Shown: positions 24,173-36,360 of the stretch, one piece after another
How the letters are laid out: each line of letters starts with the position of its first letter
Numbering within the stretch: position 1 is the first letter of the stretch
Assembly: GCA_964035795.1 (NCBI GenBank)
Contig: OZ038322.1
Span: 6,748,925 to 6,812,924, forward strand
DNA length: 64,000 nt
Source of the DNA: Pterobdella sp. o SKG-2022
Lineage: Eukaryota; Annelida; Clitellata; Hirudinida; Piscicolidae
Reading direction: 5' to 3'
Translations under genes and position numbers: made by a program
Notes under the pieces: model-generated
What the model was told of the DNA's origin: nothing
The model's database searches: none
The model's input: the letters and a program-made list of their open reading frames with translations, nothing else

Positions 24173-27100
24173 ATGTCTCTAATATGTGAAAGTTTGCTGA
24201 TAAGTTTTTTTAAAAAAATTTTGTTTTACAAATTAATAGCTTTTGAATTTAATCCTAAACGAAATTTGAATAATGTTTTTATAATATTTTTCACAATATA
24301 CAATGAAATATAACCAATCCATTTTCTTTTTAATAAAATTTTAAACTATTTATTTGCAAGTTTGTCACGAAGTTCCAGAAAAACCGGTAATTTCACCGGT
24401 AAGTGGACATATATATGAGAGACGTTTGGTAGAGAAGTATATCGAAGTAAATGGAACTGATCCTATAAATGGAGAACCTCTCAAAGTCGAGCAGTTGATC
24501 GACGTCAAAGGTTCCTAAGGCACATGTAAAAAAATTTTTGAGTTATTAAATATTTTTTTTTACAGCAACACCTCAAATAAAACCAAGACCACTCACAGCC
24601 ACCAGCATTCCAGCTCTTTTAAAAATCTTTCAAGATGAATGGGTGCGTATATTTTGATATGATTTATTTTCAAATTTTTACTAATTATTATTATCTTGTT
24701 AAGGATGCAGTTATGTTGCACAGTTTCACTTTGAAGCAACAATTGCAAATAACTAGACAAGGTTATTTTCAATTTTACCTTTCAATATAATCGTTCATGT
24801 ATATCTAAGACATGCTCAAACTTACTTTGCCCGAAGTTGCTCTCGTAGACCAACAAAAACCTGGTTGAGCTTTCATGAAAAGGATATAGAATTCTATCGC
24901 CTGAAAAATGTGAATCCACTCAATAGAGTTGATTCATTTTGATACATTTATTCAAACTTGAGCTATAATTTTTGGTACAGATGACCTTACCCTGAAACAT
25001 TAGCATGCTATTAAAAGTTGCCCAAATTGATGTTTCATAGAAAATATGAATAATAATAGTATATTAAATTCAGTAATGTCAAACCTCAACACTCTTGAAA
25101 TTAAAAGCATGAATAACTATGATTTTATTAATATTAAACATGTCAGATGCCATAATTCAATAATTCTTTTATGAAACCTTTCCAGAACTTTCTCACACAC
25201 TGCATCAGCATGATTCCACATGTAGAATGACTTCTAGGCTGACACAGGAAGTTACTGCAGCCAGAGAAGCTTTGGCAACACTCAAGCCACATGCCATGGC
25301 TGTGGGGGCTGGGGATCAGGCTGCAGTCAATAAGAATGCTGAAGATGTTGAGATGATGGCTGTCGATCAACCTCAAGAAGTTGCTGAAATAACTGAAGAC
25401 ATCATCAAGAAGGTTCAGAGTTTTATTTCAAGTATTTTGCAATTTATTTCATAATATATTGTCAAATTAAAGGAACATCATAACTAAATATACCATTGAA
25501 TTCAAAAAAGAATTGAAATGTACCTATCAGTTGCAAGACAACTCGGCAATGTTGACAGCAGAGAGGAAGAGAAGAGGCAAGACAGTTCCCAAAGGATTGA
25601 TGGCAGCAGATGACATTCGGAGATTCCACCAAACTGCATCTCATGTGGTCAGTCTCACTGATGAATTATTATACAGATATTTTTGCTTCATTTAAAAAAT
25701 TCCTATTGGTTGATGATACTATGAGTTTTTAGCCTATGTTTCATTCTCAATCGAAGAATTTTATAGAGTTTTTTCTATAGCCTTTTTTCGCTCACCAAGT
25801 GTGGGGCTTTTCTTAAAAGTAATATATCAATACATAAAATTAAAATTTACCAATAACTTCATTGTGCATATTGTAATGTCTTTTCAGGGTCTCCACAGTG
25901 CTTCACTGCCAGGTATCCTATCATTGGACATTTACCAGAAGGATTCCAACCGCATCATCACAGGTTGGGTGTTTGTACCCTTTTTTATTCTCAACTAGAA
26001 CCCATGATTCTCAATCTCAACATTTTCAGGATTATATAATTTTATATTTAATTGTTTTTTGTCAGATGACTAAGTTCAAATGTGTAGTATCTGCTCTTGT
26101 TAGTGATTTAAATAGGTCATGAGTTTCCATAACTAGCACTCTACCTCTCTAAAACTCATGATGTATCTTTAATGAGATCTAACTGACTAGGTGGTGTGGA
26201 CAAGAATGCAGTGGTGTTCAACAGGGCAAGTGAGTCAGTTGTGGCTATTCTCAAGGGCCATACTAAGAAGGTCTTTGTTCATTTTCATCTGCATTCATCT
26301 TTTCATTACCAGAATGATGTTATAGTATTGCTAAAGTTAAATTTTATATCATTAAAATCATTGAGTTTTGTTGGTCATGAGTTTGAGATAACATTTTTAC
26401 AAAGTACATCAAAATCTCATCTAATTCATCTCATATTTCAATACCAGTTACCATCACTACCATGACCCCATAATCAGTGGGTTAATGATGATTACAGGTG
26501 ACAAACGTGATCCACCACCCAAGCGAAGAGACAGTCTTGACAGCATCCCTGGACCAGACCATGAGAGTGTGGGCAGTGCAGGACAATGCACCTTGTTCCC
26601 ACGTCATCAAGCCTCACACAGCTCCTGTGTCAGGTATCATTTGTTTGTGCTCATTTCTTTGAGGGTTTTATCTTGTCTAGTGTTCGTTTGTGTAGGGTTT
26701 TAATTCGTTATAATTCTGTTGAATGGAATGTATGATTCTTAAGTTATCTGAAGATAACCTAAACTAGGTAGTAAATTTTACACAAACATATTTTCAAATA
26801 TTTTCTTGGTTCTATTAATAGTTATTCAATTTTATTTCAAATCCAATAACATGTATATAATACTAATATTCTCAAAGCACCCACTCATCAACCCAAGGAT
26901 TTTCCTTGCATGCCACTGGAGATTACTTGTTGAGTTCCTCATTGGATGGTTACTGGGCCTTCAGTGATATCCGCAGTGGCTCAGTACTCTGCAAGGTGGC
27001 TGCCAACACCACCACCAACCAACGTCTGTCTGGTTTTTCAATTTAGAAATACGTTTTTTGGTTAAATTATTTTTTCTTTGTTTCTATTTATTGAAATAAA

Positions 27101-27874
27101 ACTATGAATATTCATTGAAATGAATAGACTAAAATCTTTTTTCAGCATTGACGTGTGCCAAGTTCCACCCTGACGGATTGATCTTTGGCACAGGGACTCA
27201 GGATTCAGAGATCATGATATGGGATTTGAAAGAGAAGACCAATGTTGCTAATTTCACTGGCCACCAGGGTCCAGTTACAGCCATGAGTTTCTCTGAGAAT
27301 GGTAGGCAGCCAACAATAATATCTTGTAAAAAGGATTTCTGAAAAGAAATTGTAATTATAATAATTTTTTCAAGGATTCTACTTGGCAACTGCTGCCAGT
27401 GATGCCGTCATAAAGCTGTGGGATCTGCGCAAACTGAGGAACTTCAAAAATCTCACTTTGGATGATAATTATGAAGTTGTATTTACATATATAATTATCT
27501 ATAAATTGTTTTATTTATATGTATGAAAAATATATATTTCCGATTTGATTTATAAACAGGTGAAAGCACTATCGTTTGATCAGAGTGGTACCTACTTGGC
27601 GGTTGCAGGCACAGATATCAGGTTAATATCTTTTTTGTGCTAAAAAATCATTCTAGGTATGCATAATTTTAAATAAAATTCCTGTAATAACTCTTGGTAT
27701 CAAATTCTTTTGAAATATATTTATTTTTTTAGGGTGTATTTGTGCAAACAGTGGCAAGAGTTGTCGGTACTAAACAATCATACGGCAGTTGCTACAGGAG
27801 TAGCTTTCGGAGAAAATGCAAGTTTTCTTGCCACTAGTAGCATGGATCGTTCCTTGAAAATATTTAGCCTTTGA
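24173..27874 (+). CDS. PRPF19: Pre-mRNA-processing factor 19 (Prp19)
   Basis: Complete gene, 14 exons, about 508-511 residues (human 504): 24173-24191, 24361-24510, 24566-24642, 24704-24761, 25186-25412, 25531-25647, 25888-25963, 26191-26270, 26498-26633, 26898-27023 (or 27032), 27146-27301, 27375-27475, 27560-27621 and 27733-27874. All phases agree. The U-box spans residues 1-60 ([15 protein letters not shown], then [18 protein letters not shown]). The Prp19 tetramerisation coiled coil covers about 60-150 ([30 protein letters not shown]). Seven WD40 repeats follow, including [55 protein letters not shown] and [10 protein letters not shown] at the end. It is the U-box ubiquitin ligase scaffold of the Prp19/NineTeen complex, needed for spliceosome activation and also used in DNA damage signalling, in the nucleus. 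The donor of exon 10 is uncertain. Confidence 0.96.
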
Positions 27875-28211
27875 GCGCAGCTTAATGTGTTGAAAATCAT
27901 TTTTAAATGTCTGGTTAATGACTAAAATATGTATTTAGTTGATAGAAATGCCTTAAAGGCTATGAAACTGGATTTTAATTTTTTTTTTATTAACAATCTT
28001 TAATTTTTTTGTTTTAATATAAATAAATGTGTATCAATTTTTTAATAAAGTTTAAAAAAATTTTTTCATTTCTCGCATTTATAAAGCGCTTGAGTACGCC
28101 ATATCATTTTGAATCAGAACGCATTCTCCGCACTTTTTCAAATTTTTTTAATCGTTTTACACGACAGCATATAAATTAGATGTTTAAAATTGTTTGTTGA
28201 TCCTTTTTTAA
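27875..28211. other. Short PRPF19-LRR intergenic gap
   Basis: Holds the PRPF19 3' UTR, with AATAAA-type signals near 28023 and 28044, and the upstream region of the LRR gene. At 28078-28092 ATTTATAAAGCGCTT matches the tail of the SINE at 18774, suggesting a SINE scrap. Confidence 0.5.
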
Positions 28212-31200
28212 ATGGCTCTCGATATATCGATTACTTCTAAAACTTCAAATTTTGAGCTAAATCAATTTTTGAATCATCCAGTGATATTATTATTGAAAGG
28301 AATGAAAGAGCCTTATGTATCACATTCCACTCTTGATTCATTTATCGATCTATTGAAATCTAACACAAATTCGAAGTTTTTCAGTTTCTCCCATTATTCA
28401 AAATACACAAGCTTTCTTAAAAGGTAACAAAATATGATTAGGTTTAGCATTTCAAATGTTAAATTTTTTACAGATACACAGATTATCAGCTCTTTAACAA
28501 CCAAAATCTGCCTTGTAACAAGAGGTTCAACACGCTTATGAACGCTCTTTCCACCGCAGACGATTCACGCAAACTCTTTTTAAGAAATTTAAGCAGAGCT
28601 GCTTTTATGAATTTATATATTACTCAAATACCGATTCAACTCAACCAGCTGCATTTCTACAAAGGTCTTAGTTCGGAAGAATGGTCTGAAAAATTTAATC
28701 CTTCAAGAGTTTTGCAAAAGGTATGAAATTTCGAATAGAAATCAAATCTTTATAGATTCATTTCCAACACATTTTTATTAGGCTGATGATTCAAATGGTT
28801 GGGTCTTCAAAGAAAAATGTGTTCAATTATATTTGGCTGCGTGTTTTCAAGCAGATAAATGCTTGGGTAAGCATAATGGGAAACATTCATAAAAAATATT
28901 ATTTGTTCATAATTATTCCTCAGAAGCACTTATCAAAAACAATGGAAAGTTTTTCACTAGCAAAAAGCTCAAAAATACCTTAAAATATCTACCAGCCACT
29001 AAGGATCTGTGGCTATTAACTCTAACTCTTGCTTCAAAACATCCGAATTTAACTGATCATTTTGATTCACTTATAATGGAGTTCTATCAAATAGCGAAAT
29101 CTACTACCATAACAGCTCTTGGCAATGATTTGACCTCTCACTATAAAAAGAAGGGCATTAAATTTAGCAAGAAAGAACACATGGAAGAAGTATGAATAAA
29201 TATCTCATTATTTATGTTTACTGTTCATCAATTTTTAAATATTTATATGCCTATTTTTAAAATTAAATTTTTGTTAAAATGAAGATTATTATGGAATCAG
29301 AAGCAATGCTTTCCCAATTATTAATACAACTGGTATACGAATCTTCAGACGAAAATAATCTCAGCTCCAAAATGGAGTTTTTTTTAAGTAACCAAACGAT
29401 AGATTGTTCACTTCTCAGTCAATCTCCCAATAACATAATGTATTGCCTTCGTGCTATTGGCTACTTCATTTCAAAGTCAACCTCTATATATGGTTTGCAA
29501 CTTCCTTCAATGGGCATCGACATCTCTAATATCCATTCACTAATACTTCCTATTTGTTCTGTTGACAACAACAGTCTGCAGGTTGCTTAGCGTGTATCAA
29601 ATCATTTTTTTAAATGTTAATCATGTTTAAGTTAACTGCTAAAACTTTACTAAACGTTAATATAGTGAAAAAATCTTTTTCTAATTATATCCTTCTTCAG
29701 TTATTAGATTTGAGCGACAATGATCTGGGAGGCAAGGTGTCTGATTGGCTGTTCAGACTGCTACTCAAAGTGCAGCTCACCCATCTAAATCTCTCGTCTT
29801 GCAAACTAGGTAGGTGTCTTTCACATTATTCACGTCATTTAACACCGTCATCGTCGTTTGTTTATTGCATTAAACTGATATTTGATTATTTTCAGCGACT
29901 AGAGGAATTTCATTGGTTGCTCAGTCATTCGCCTGTATGCCATTGATCTATCTCAATCTGTCGTGCAATCTAATAGGTAATGTAGATAATTCTAAACTAT
30001 TAACCATTATTGTTAATCACAAATAATTACCTAATGGTTATCTAATTTACATTTTCTTACTTAATTGAGAGATTTTTTTGCCTTTTTTTTGTTTTTTTAT
30101 TAGAATCATTAATATTGGTTGGAGCACTGAACACCAAACCCTAAGATAAAAGTAGAACACAAGAGTTTGAAAATTTTATTATCAGGTCAATTCTATGGAG
30201 ATTTCTTGCAAATCAGAAAGCTTTGTCAACTAAAAACTAATTATCTGTTGTTTTCTGTTTACATTATTGGTATCATTATTTTTAGCGAAAATGCTCTCAA
30301 ATGCGTAGCATTTATTTAACTTTCATTTATGATGTTTTCTCCATAAAAACCATTTCATCTTACAACTAAACTTTATAAACGTACTAAATACCCTAAATTG
30401 CTGAAAAGCTTTTTCATATAAAACATACCCAACGTATCGAAGAGAATCAAGGAGCAAAGAGCCTGATAAAGAACCTATGTTACATGCCTTTCTTGGAAGT
30501 ACTCGACCTCTCAAGCAACCACCTCAAGCAAGGCTCTGTCAAGGTTGTCATTTGGTGTTTGTATGGAGATTAGTATTGTTACTATTGGGGGTTGGAAGGA
30601 GTAGTTGTATAGATGTCGTGTTTTTTTGATTTAAGTTAGTTGAGCAGCTACCGTTGAGTGGTTTGCATGCTTCTGCGGTTGGTAGGAAGGTTGAGTTATC
30701 AAGTATTCATGCAAATATAGACATTCGTAATGTTGAAAATATCATATGAAAGATTCATTTTTTGTTTGATACATATTATAATGGTCTGGTTAGATTCCTT
30801 GAAATTAATAAATTAAGTAATACAATGATACCAAGATTTTAAATCTGGTTTAGTCCCCACTATTCTGAGGTTGGCCAGATTTACTCCTTTTAAAAAATAT
30901 TTTTTACAAATTTCTAAGGAAATTGCGAACAAAATGAAACAAATTTATGATCAAACCGCCAAATGGGATACAAACAGCGGAATCTTTCACTTGAGAAAAT
31001 ATAAATGTGTTTAAGAAAAGATCTGGTTAATTTTGTTAAAAATTTTTTGGGATGTGATGGAAATATCTCACCACCTTGAAACGTAGCCTTTTGTAGATTT
31101 TTACAAAAGATTATGAATAATTTTTTTTTATTCATTCACAATAGCAATTCGATAAAATTCATTCAGAAGTACATTCAAAAAACCTAAAAAATCGAATGAA

Positions 31201-34200
31201 AAAGTTTTGTTCTTTTATGCAACGAACTTGTTTAAGCAGTAACTCACAGCACAACCATAACATCACAGCTGTTAGAATGTTTGAGGAAGATGACGAGGTT
31301 GAAGGAGTTGTACATGAACAACAACCTCATCGGGGACGATGGTGCCGCCTCTGTAGCCTCATTGCTCGAGTGCCTCAACCACATCACCAAGGTAGCTTAT
31401 ATGCCTCTAACTATCCTTGTGGTTGCTTCAATATGATTTTCATCATACAGATTGAAGTGGCGAGTAATATGATTTCTGCTAAAGGGGCTGATGCTATCTG
31501 TGAAAAGGTATGTTTTTTATTGAGTTTTTTTTCAAGTTGCCGTCAAACTGATAAAAATGTTGGAATCTTTTACTTTTCATTTAAATAATTAAAACTATTT
31601 ATAAAGCTTGAAGCAAGTAAATCCATTCAATACCTAGATCTGAGTGGTAACCAGATCACTTTCAACTGTGAGTCCCAAACATTTATCTAAAAAACATTTT
31701 AACTCAACCATTAAACATTCACCGAAACAAAATTAGCATTAACGATTGCAGCGGTGATAAAGCTGAAACAGGTGTGCAAGGGAATGCCGGAGTTTGAGGT
31801 AGTGACGTGCGATCAATCGACTAGGAGGTCGTTAAACGTGTCTATGTTGAACAAGAGACTCAAACAAAAACTGATTGAGCAACTGCAACTCTGCCGCATG
31901 GAGAAAGAGAGGGAACAACACCAGAAGGAGGTTTCATTAGTGCTCATTCTTTCATCGTTTCATGGCTGCTGTTGTTTCTTTCTATTGAAATTATTTTATT
32001 AATATTTTCTTGGGTTTTATATAAATGATGTTTTGATACTATTGTGTATAAAGTTTATATTTATATCAACTTAAGAATGATGCTACCTCGATGTTTCACA
32101 AAACTTTCTTTTTTTTAAATTTATATATAGTTGTGTTATCTCTAGTACGTTAAAATATGTTCTTAACCACAGATTTGTGTGGGTCGTCTGGGTGAGCTGT
32201 TGGATATTAAATATGAAAAAAATGACCGGTCTTATAGCACAACTGTATTAAAAGACTCCTTAAACGATAGAGAAAAGCTCGAAAGTAGAAAAAAAGAGAA
32301 AAGTTTTGATGGCATTATGAGGCAAACTGCAAGGAAAGTATTGAACACCCAAGCTTCGATGGCAGGTGGTCCCAGGACAAACAAGCAGGCCATGAAGGGG
32401 AAAGAAGCACATCGGGATGAAGGAGTAGAGAATGGAAAAAGCATGGATGAGAAGGAGCTGTCAGACTCGGATTTGAAGGAGGATACTGTCGATGATGATG
32501 CTAGGCTTGGTGATGATTGTGACGTCTCTCTTAGCTCGTCCAAACCTACTATCGAGGGCCTTCTCAACTTTCAGCTCTCCATTGCTGTTTCCAAGGTAGT
32601 TGTGCTAAGGCATATATTTGAATTTTTGATTCAAAATTTCTATTATACACTATCTATGTTTCAATTAAATATGTATTGGATTTATAATTTTGCAGTTTGT
32701 TGGTGGTCAAATGAAGGCAAAGGTTTTTACAGGTGACAAAGAAAAGTTTTACGAAAAACGTATTCAAGAACTCGAAAAAAGGGAACAACTAGAAGAACAA
32801 CGCAAAAAGAAGGAAAACCTGGATCTGCAAGCGAAATTGAAGCAAAATCAAAAAAATGCATTTGAAACACAACATGAACAACAACCTGCAAACGAAACCA
32901 ATCAGAAATCATCAGAGATCTGTCAAAATTTCTCCATGAGCCCCAAAAACGTGGGAGAAAGAATTACAGCAGGTTCGTAATATTTGATTAGTATTCAAGT
33001 AGATAGCTGGATGCCATGGTTTTAAATCCGGTTTCAACCCCGTCGGCCCTTACATTACACTACTTACAACCCGCTCGATTTATTCCATTAAAAGTGATTG
33101 TTGCTATTTTATATACTTTCAACTCTGTTTCTTGATATCTAACTAAAATACTCATTTCTTATATATCAACTTAAATGTTAACACTATTTCACACTTCCAC
33201 TTGACGTTTGGTCTTCCTTTTTTAAAACTATCCAGTTGGAGATTTAATTTTTTTTTCAAATTTCCCTCAATAAAGTATCAAACCATCTTACGCCGCTTAC
33301 TTGAACGTTTTCTTCAATTGTTTTTCCACTTTCATTTTTTTCATTTTCACAAAAATTTAAGAAAGCTTCTTTCTTTTTAACAAAAACTTACTTCATTTTT
33401 TCATACAATCCCCAAGATTTTGTATAATATACGCACACATACGACAGGAGTCCCCTGGGTGAACCCATCACTCTCCTTGAAAAAAGAATCCCCCAATTCA
33501 TCGGCCAAGAAACCTTTGTCTCCAATCTTCAACTCAAGTCCATTTCAATATACATCAACCAGTTCAGCGTGCTTTGCTTTCATTCAAAATTAAATACTTT
33601 TTGTATCAATTTAAATCAAACATTTTTGTGTAGTTTTAGTACTAGGTTATTTATTGTTTATTTCAGCATAATTAATTAAAAATGATTTTTATTTCAGCAC
33701 CAAAAGCGGCTCCAAGAATGAGAAGTAGAATGAGAAGATTTTTTAGGAAAAGCAATGCAGAATTGATACATTTGAATAAAGAGACTGTCGACTCATCGAA
33801 TGTTTTATCATTAGAAAATAACGATGAAAGTGATGAGAGTTTGAAGGAACAAAAACTCACTAAAACTCCACTTAATGCAGATGATAAGACAACGAATTTA
33901 ATTACAACTACCAATGAAGAAAATATTGAAAAGAAGTCTCCGAAAGATTTAATTAAAATCGATAAGGGCAAAAGCGAAAAGATGGGCGTGAAAGAGGAAA
34001 ACATCTCTAACAGTTTCCTCAAAAGGTTCAATTCACATAAAGCGATTGCTAACTCTTTGGCCAAAGTTGAAGCAAAAATAGATGCAACTAATAAAAAACC
34101 TGGAGATGTAGATTATACCGAACAGTTGTATCAGCAAGCTAAGATCAATGAAATTAACATTTCTGAGATCTCTGGCAGTGAATTGGGAAAACCTTGCAAT

Positions 34201-34506
34201 AAAACACAACCTGTAACCTCTACATCTTTCGACAAAGCTGCCGGAGACGATGATGTGGTGCTTAGTAGCGATGCTCAACGAGAGGTCCAAACCCCAGATA
34301 AGACAATCCCACTGGATCAAAAATCAAATTCACCTCATCCTCAATCATCTTTCCAACAGCAGAACTCACTGGACAAACTTGAGGTGTGCATTGAGAAGTC
34401 TCCACAGAGGTTCAGTCCTTTCTTCGCAGCCCTCAAGTCCAATGGTTCCTCTTCAAGGGTAGTCGCTGCTAATGTCACACCCAGGCCTTATCTATCGTCC
34501 AAATAA
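28212..34506 (+). CDS. Leucine-rich-repeat protein with disordered C-terminus
   Basis: Sixteen exons join with perfect phase into 1,141 codons: 28212-28423, 28474-28720, 28782-28866, 28924-29189, 29285-29581, 29701-29809, 29896-29976, 30452-30543, 31269-31391, 31451-31507, 31607-31667, 31737-31930, 32173-32595, 32696-32972, 33448-33537 and 33698-34506. Residues 1-370 form a helical, unrecognised N-terminal region. About 370-610 carry ribonuclease-inhibitor-type LRRs, often one per exon: LLDLSDNDLGG, LTHLNLSSCKLG, IYLNLSCNLIGG, LEVLDLSSNHLKQG, LKELYMNNNLIGDDGAA and IQYLDLSGNQITFN. Basic and acidic coiled-coil segments follow (KRIQELEKREQLEEQRKK), then a long Ser/Lys/Asn-rich tail ending PRPYLSSK. 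No NACHT, kinase or membrane segment is visible. It is likely a cytosolic scaffold; family unknown. Exons 5 and 8 have weak acceptors. Confidence 0.8.
30826..30905. repeat. Dispersed repeat pair, copy 1
   Basis: In an intron of the LRR gene. The core GATACCAAGATTTTAAATCT, followed by GGTTTAGTCCCC and later GATTTACTCC, parallels 33011-33095 in another intron of the same gene. Unclassified and diverged. Confidence 0.45.
33011..33095. repeat. Dispersed repeat pair, copy 2
   Basis: The core GATGCCATGGTTTTAAATCC, followed by GGTTTCAACCCC and later GATTTATTCC, parallels copy 1 at 30826. GGTTTCAACCCC looks faintly like a Pol III B-box, so a second, older tRNA-derived element is possible but unproven. 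Confidence 0.45.
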
Positions 34507-34885
34507 GCCTTAACTAATGAAATACTATGAATTATATTCTTATGAACAGAAGATTATTTTTGCTTCTATTAATGCAGTGTTAGGAAGCAAGGCTACTGAA
34601 ATACTAAAAATTATAATCTTTTGGACCATAGATTTTTTAGCATCTATTGCCCCAGTGCTCTTGCAGTTATCTGTTTTGTATATTTTGACTTTGTTTTTAT
34701 TTTGCGTTTACATTGAACATCGTATATGATTAAATGTAGTTCAATATGAATAACTTTATCGAGTTCAAATGAAATGGTTTTCAGTCATTATCAAAATTTA
34801 TTTGAAATTTAAATTTCTTGCTCACATCTTCTCTCATTCTATTAAGAATAAAAAAAAATTAATATAAACTTTTTAAATACATGAG
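34507..34885. other. Convergent 3' gap between LRR gene and snf
   Basis: AT-rich 3' UTR-like DNA for two convergent genes. The open frame at 34517-34729 has a hydrophobic translation but no supporting splice or family evidence. Confidence 0.5.
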
Positions 34886-36360
34886 TTATTTTTTAGAATA
34901 TTCTATTTTGATGGAATGGGTGGGGTCAATTTTGAAGCCTTGTAACGTCTCCATGGCACTAGTAGCGTGAGCAACAGTGTCAAACTCCACAAAAGCTATC
35001 TCTGCTTTCCCTGGCACTTGTCTTATGTCCTTAGCACCAGGGAATCTGTAATAACAATTATTTTTGATTAATACAGCTGATGTTGGGGAATACCAAAATA
35101 TATAATTGACTGACTGGTTAAAGAGCATGGAGAGCATAGGTTTGGTGGTTTCTTGAGGCATGTTCGATACAAATAATATGTGGCTCCCTGATTCAACTGT
35201 TGAATCTTTTTTAGCTGATTTGCTTTCTGATTCTTGTTTTCCTGGGTAAATGAGTTATATTATATGTTTCACTTGTTTTTACTATCTTAATTTTTATTAC
35301 CTTCTAAGTGTCCATTCTGGACAGTGGACCTAGAAAAAAAATTGAAAAATTTTAAGTATGAGAAATATTATTTAATTTTTTTGATCTTCAAATGAAGTAA
35401 ATTTCAAGCACAATTTCGTTTCAAAAAAACTAAAATTTTTGATAAGTTCAATCTTAAAAATCATTGGTGAAGTTCAAAATAACTATCATATATCAATATT
35501 TAAAATATTTTCAACTATACTAATTGTTTACAATGAGATTGAACTTATCAGAAACTATTTTTTTGAAAAAAATTTAAAGTTTGCCTCATTGAAAATTAAG
35601 AAATATCTTGATTTAAAGATACAATAAGATGTCTCTAAAAATACATTTAAAATTATTGGCCTCATAATCAGTTTTATATCTTTTGAAACAAAGCTGATAA
35701 CTATTTTATATTATCTTCAGATAATATAAACTTTGTTATTTATAAGGTAATTGGTAAAAAGTTTATTAGTTATCAAAAGATTATATGAAATAGATATTAA
35801 AAAGCTTTTTTCCAATAGATACTAAACAGTTATTTTGATTTATAATAAAAGCCAGTTTTACTTGATTTTTTTAGACTCTACTTCTCCTTTTTTAAGTTTT
35901 TTGCTCTTTTCTACAAAAGTTCCTTTAGCTCTTCCTAAGACATCTGACTCAGACTTAGCATAACTTATTTTCTGAAATATAAATGAAATGAAATTATATT
36001 TGTAAAAAATTAACAAAAAAAACAACCATTTTTTTTCCATAAAATAAAAATCCATTTAGTGTTCTCATAGCAACATTTGCTATAGAAATTTCTTTGAAAA
36101 CGATAAAAGCTTGTCCTCTCATTTTCATTGTTTTTAGGGCTACTATGTCTAAAATATGCCCAAATTGTGAAAACAATTCAAAAAGAGATCTTTTCAACTC
36201 TGTTTTGATGATTTTTTACAATATTTAAATTTAAAATGAATTGAAATTCAAAACAAAAATCTGAACCGCAATTCAGATTTTAGTAAGCTGTCTTACCCGG
36301 TTTAGCAATTTTATCGTTCAAGTTATTAATATAGATAGTAGAATTAGGGCGAATATCCAT
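34886..36360 (-). CDS. snf: U1A/U2B''/SNF-type snRNP protein
   Basis: Complete six-exon gene of 220 residues: 36297-36360, 36027-36199, 35862-35971, 35301-35329, 35115-35241 and 34886-35045 (TAA at 34886-34888), all phases consistent. The first RRM begins [18 protein letters not shown], with RNP2 IYINNL and RNP1 RGQAFIVF, then [17 protein letters not shown] short lysine-rich linker follows. The second RRM has [25 protein letters not shown] and LQGFKI. This two-RRM layout with the SESD...KGTF segment defines the U1A/U2B'' family, which binds U1 stem-loop II and/or U2 stem-loop IV in spliceosomal snRNPs. The length is close to human U2B'' (225) and Drosophila SNF (216) and well below U1A (282), because the Pro-rich linker of U1A is absent. 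If no second gene exists elsewhere it would serve both snRNPs, as in Drosophila. Confidence 0.95.
35412..35645. repeat. Palindromic dispersed element in snf intron
   Basis: GATAAGTTCAATCT (35441-35454) and its exact reverse complement (35536-35549) sit in longer imperfect arms of about 40 bp around an 80-bp loop. About 50 bp later comes GATACAATAAGATGTCTCTA (35621-35640). The same two blocks in similar order recur at 48775-48908 and 62771-62925; single blocks recur elsewhere. No coding capacity. A MITE-like or foldback non-autonomous element is likely. Confidence 0.65.
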
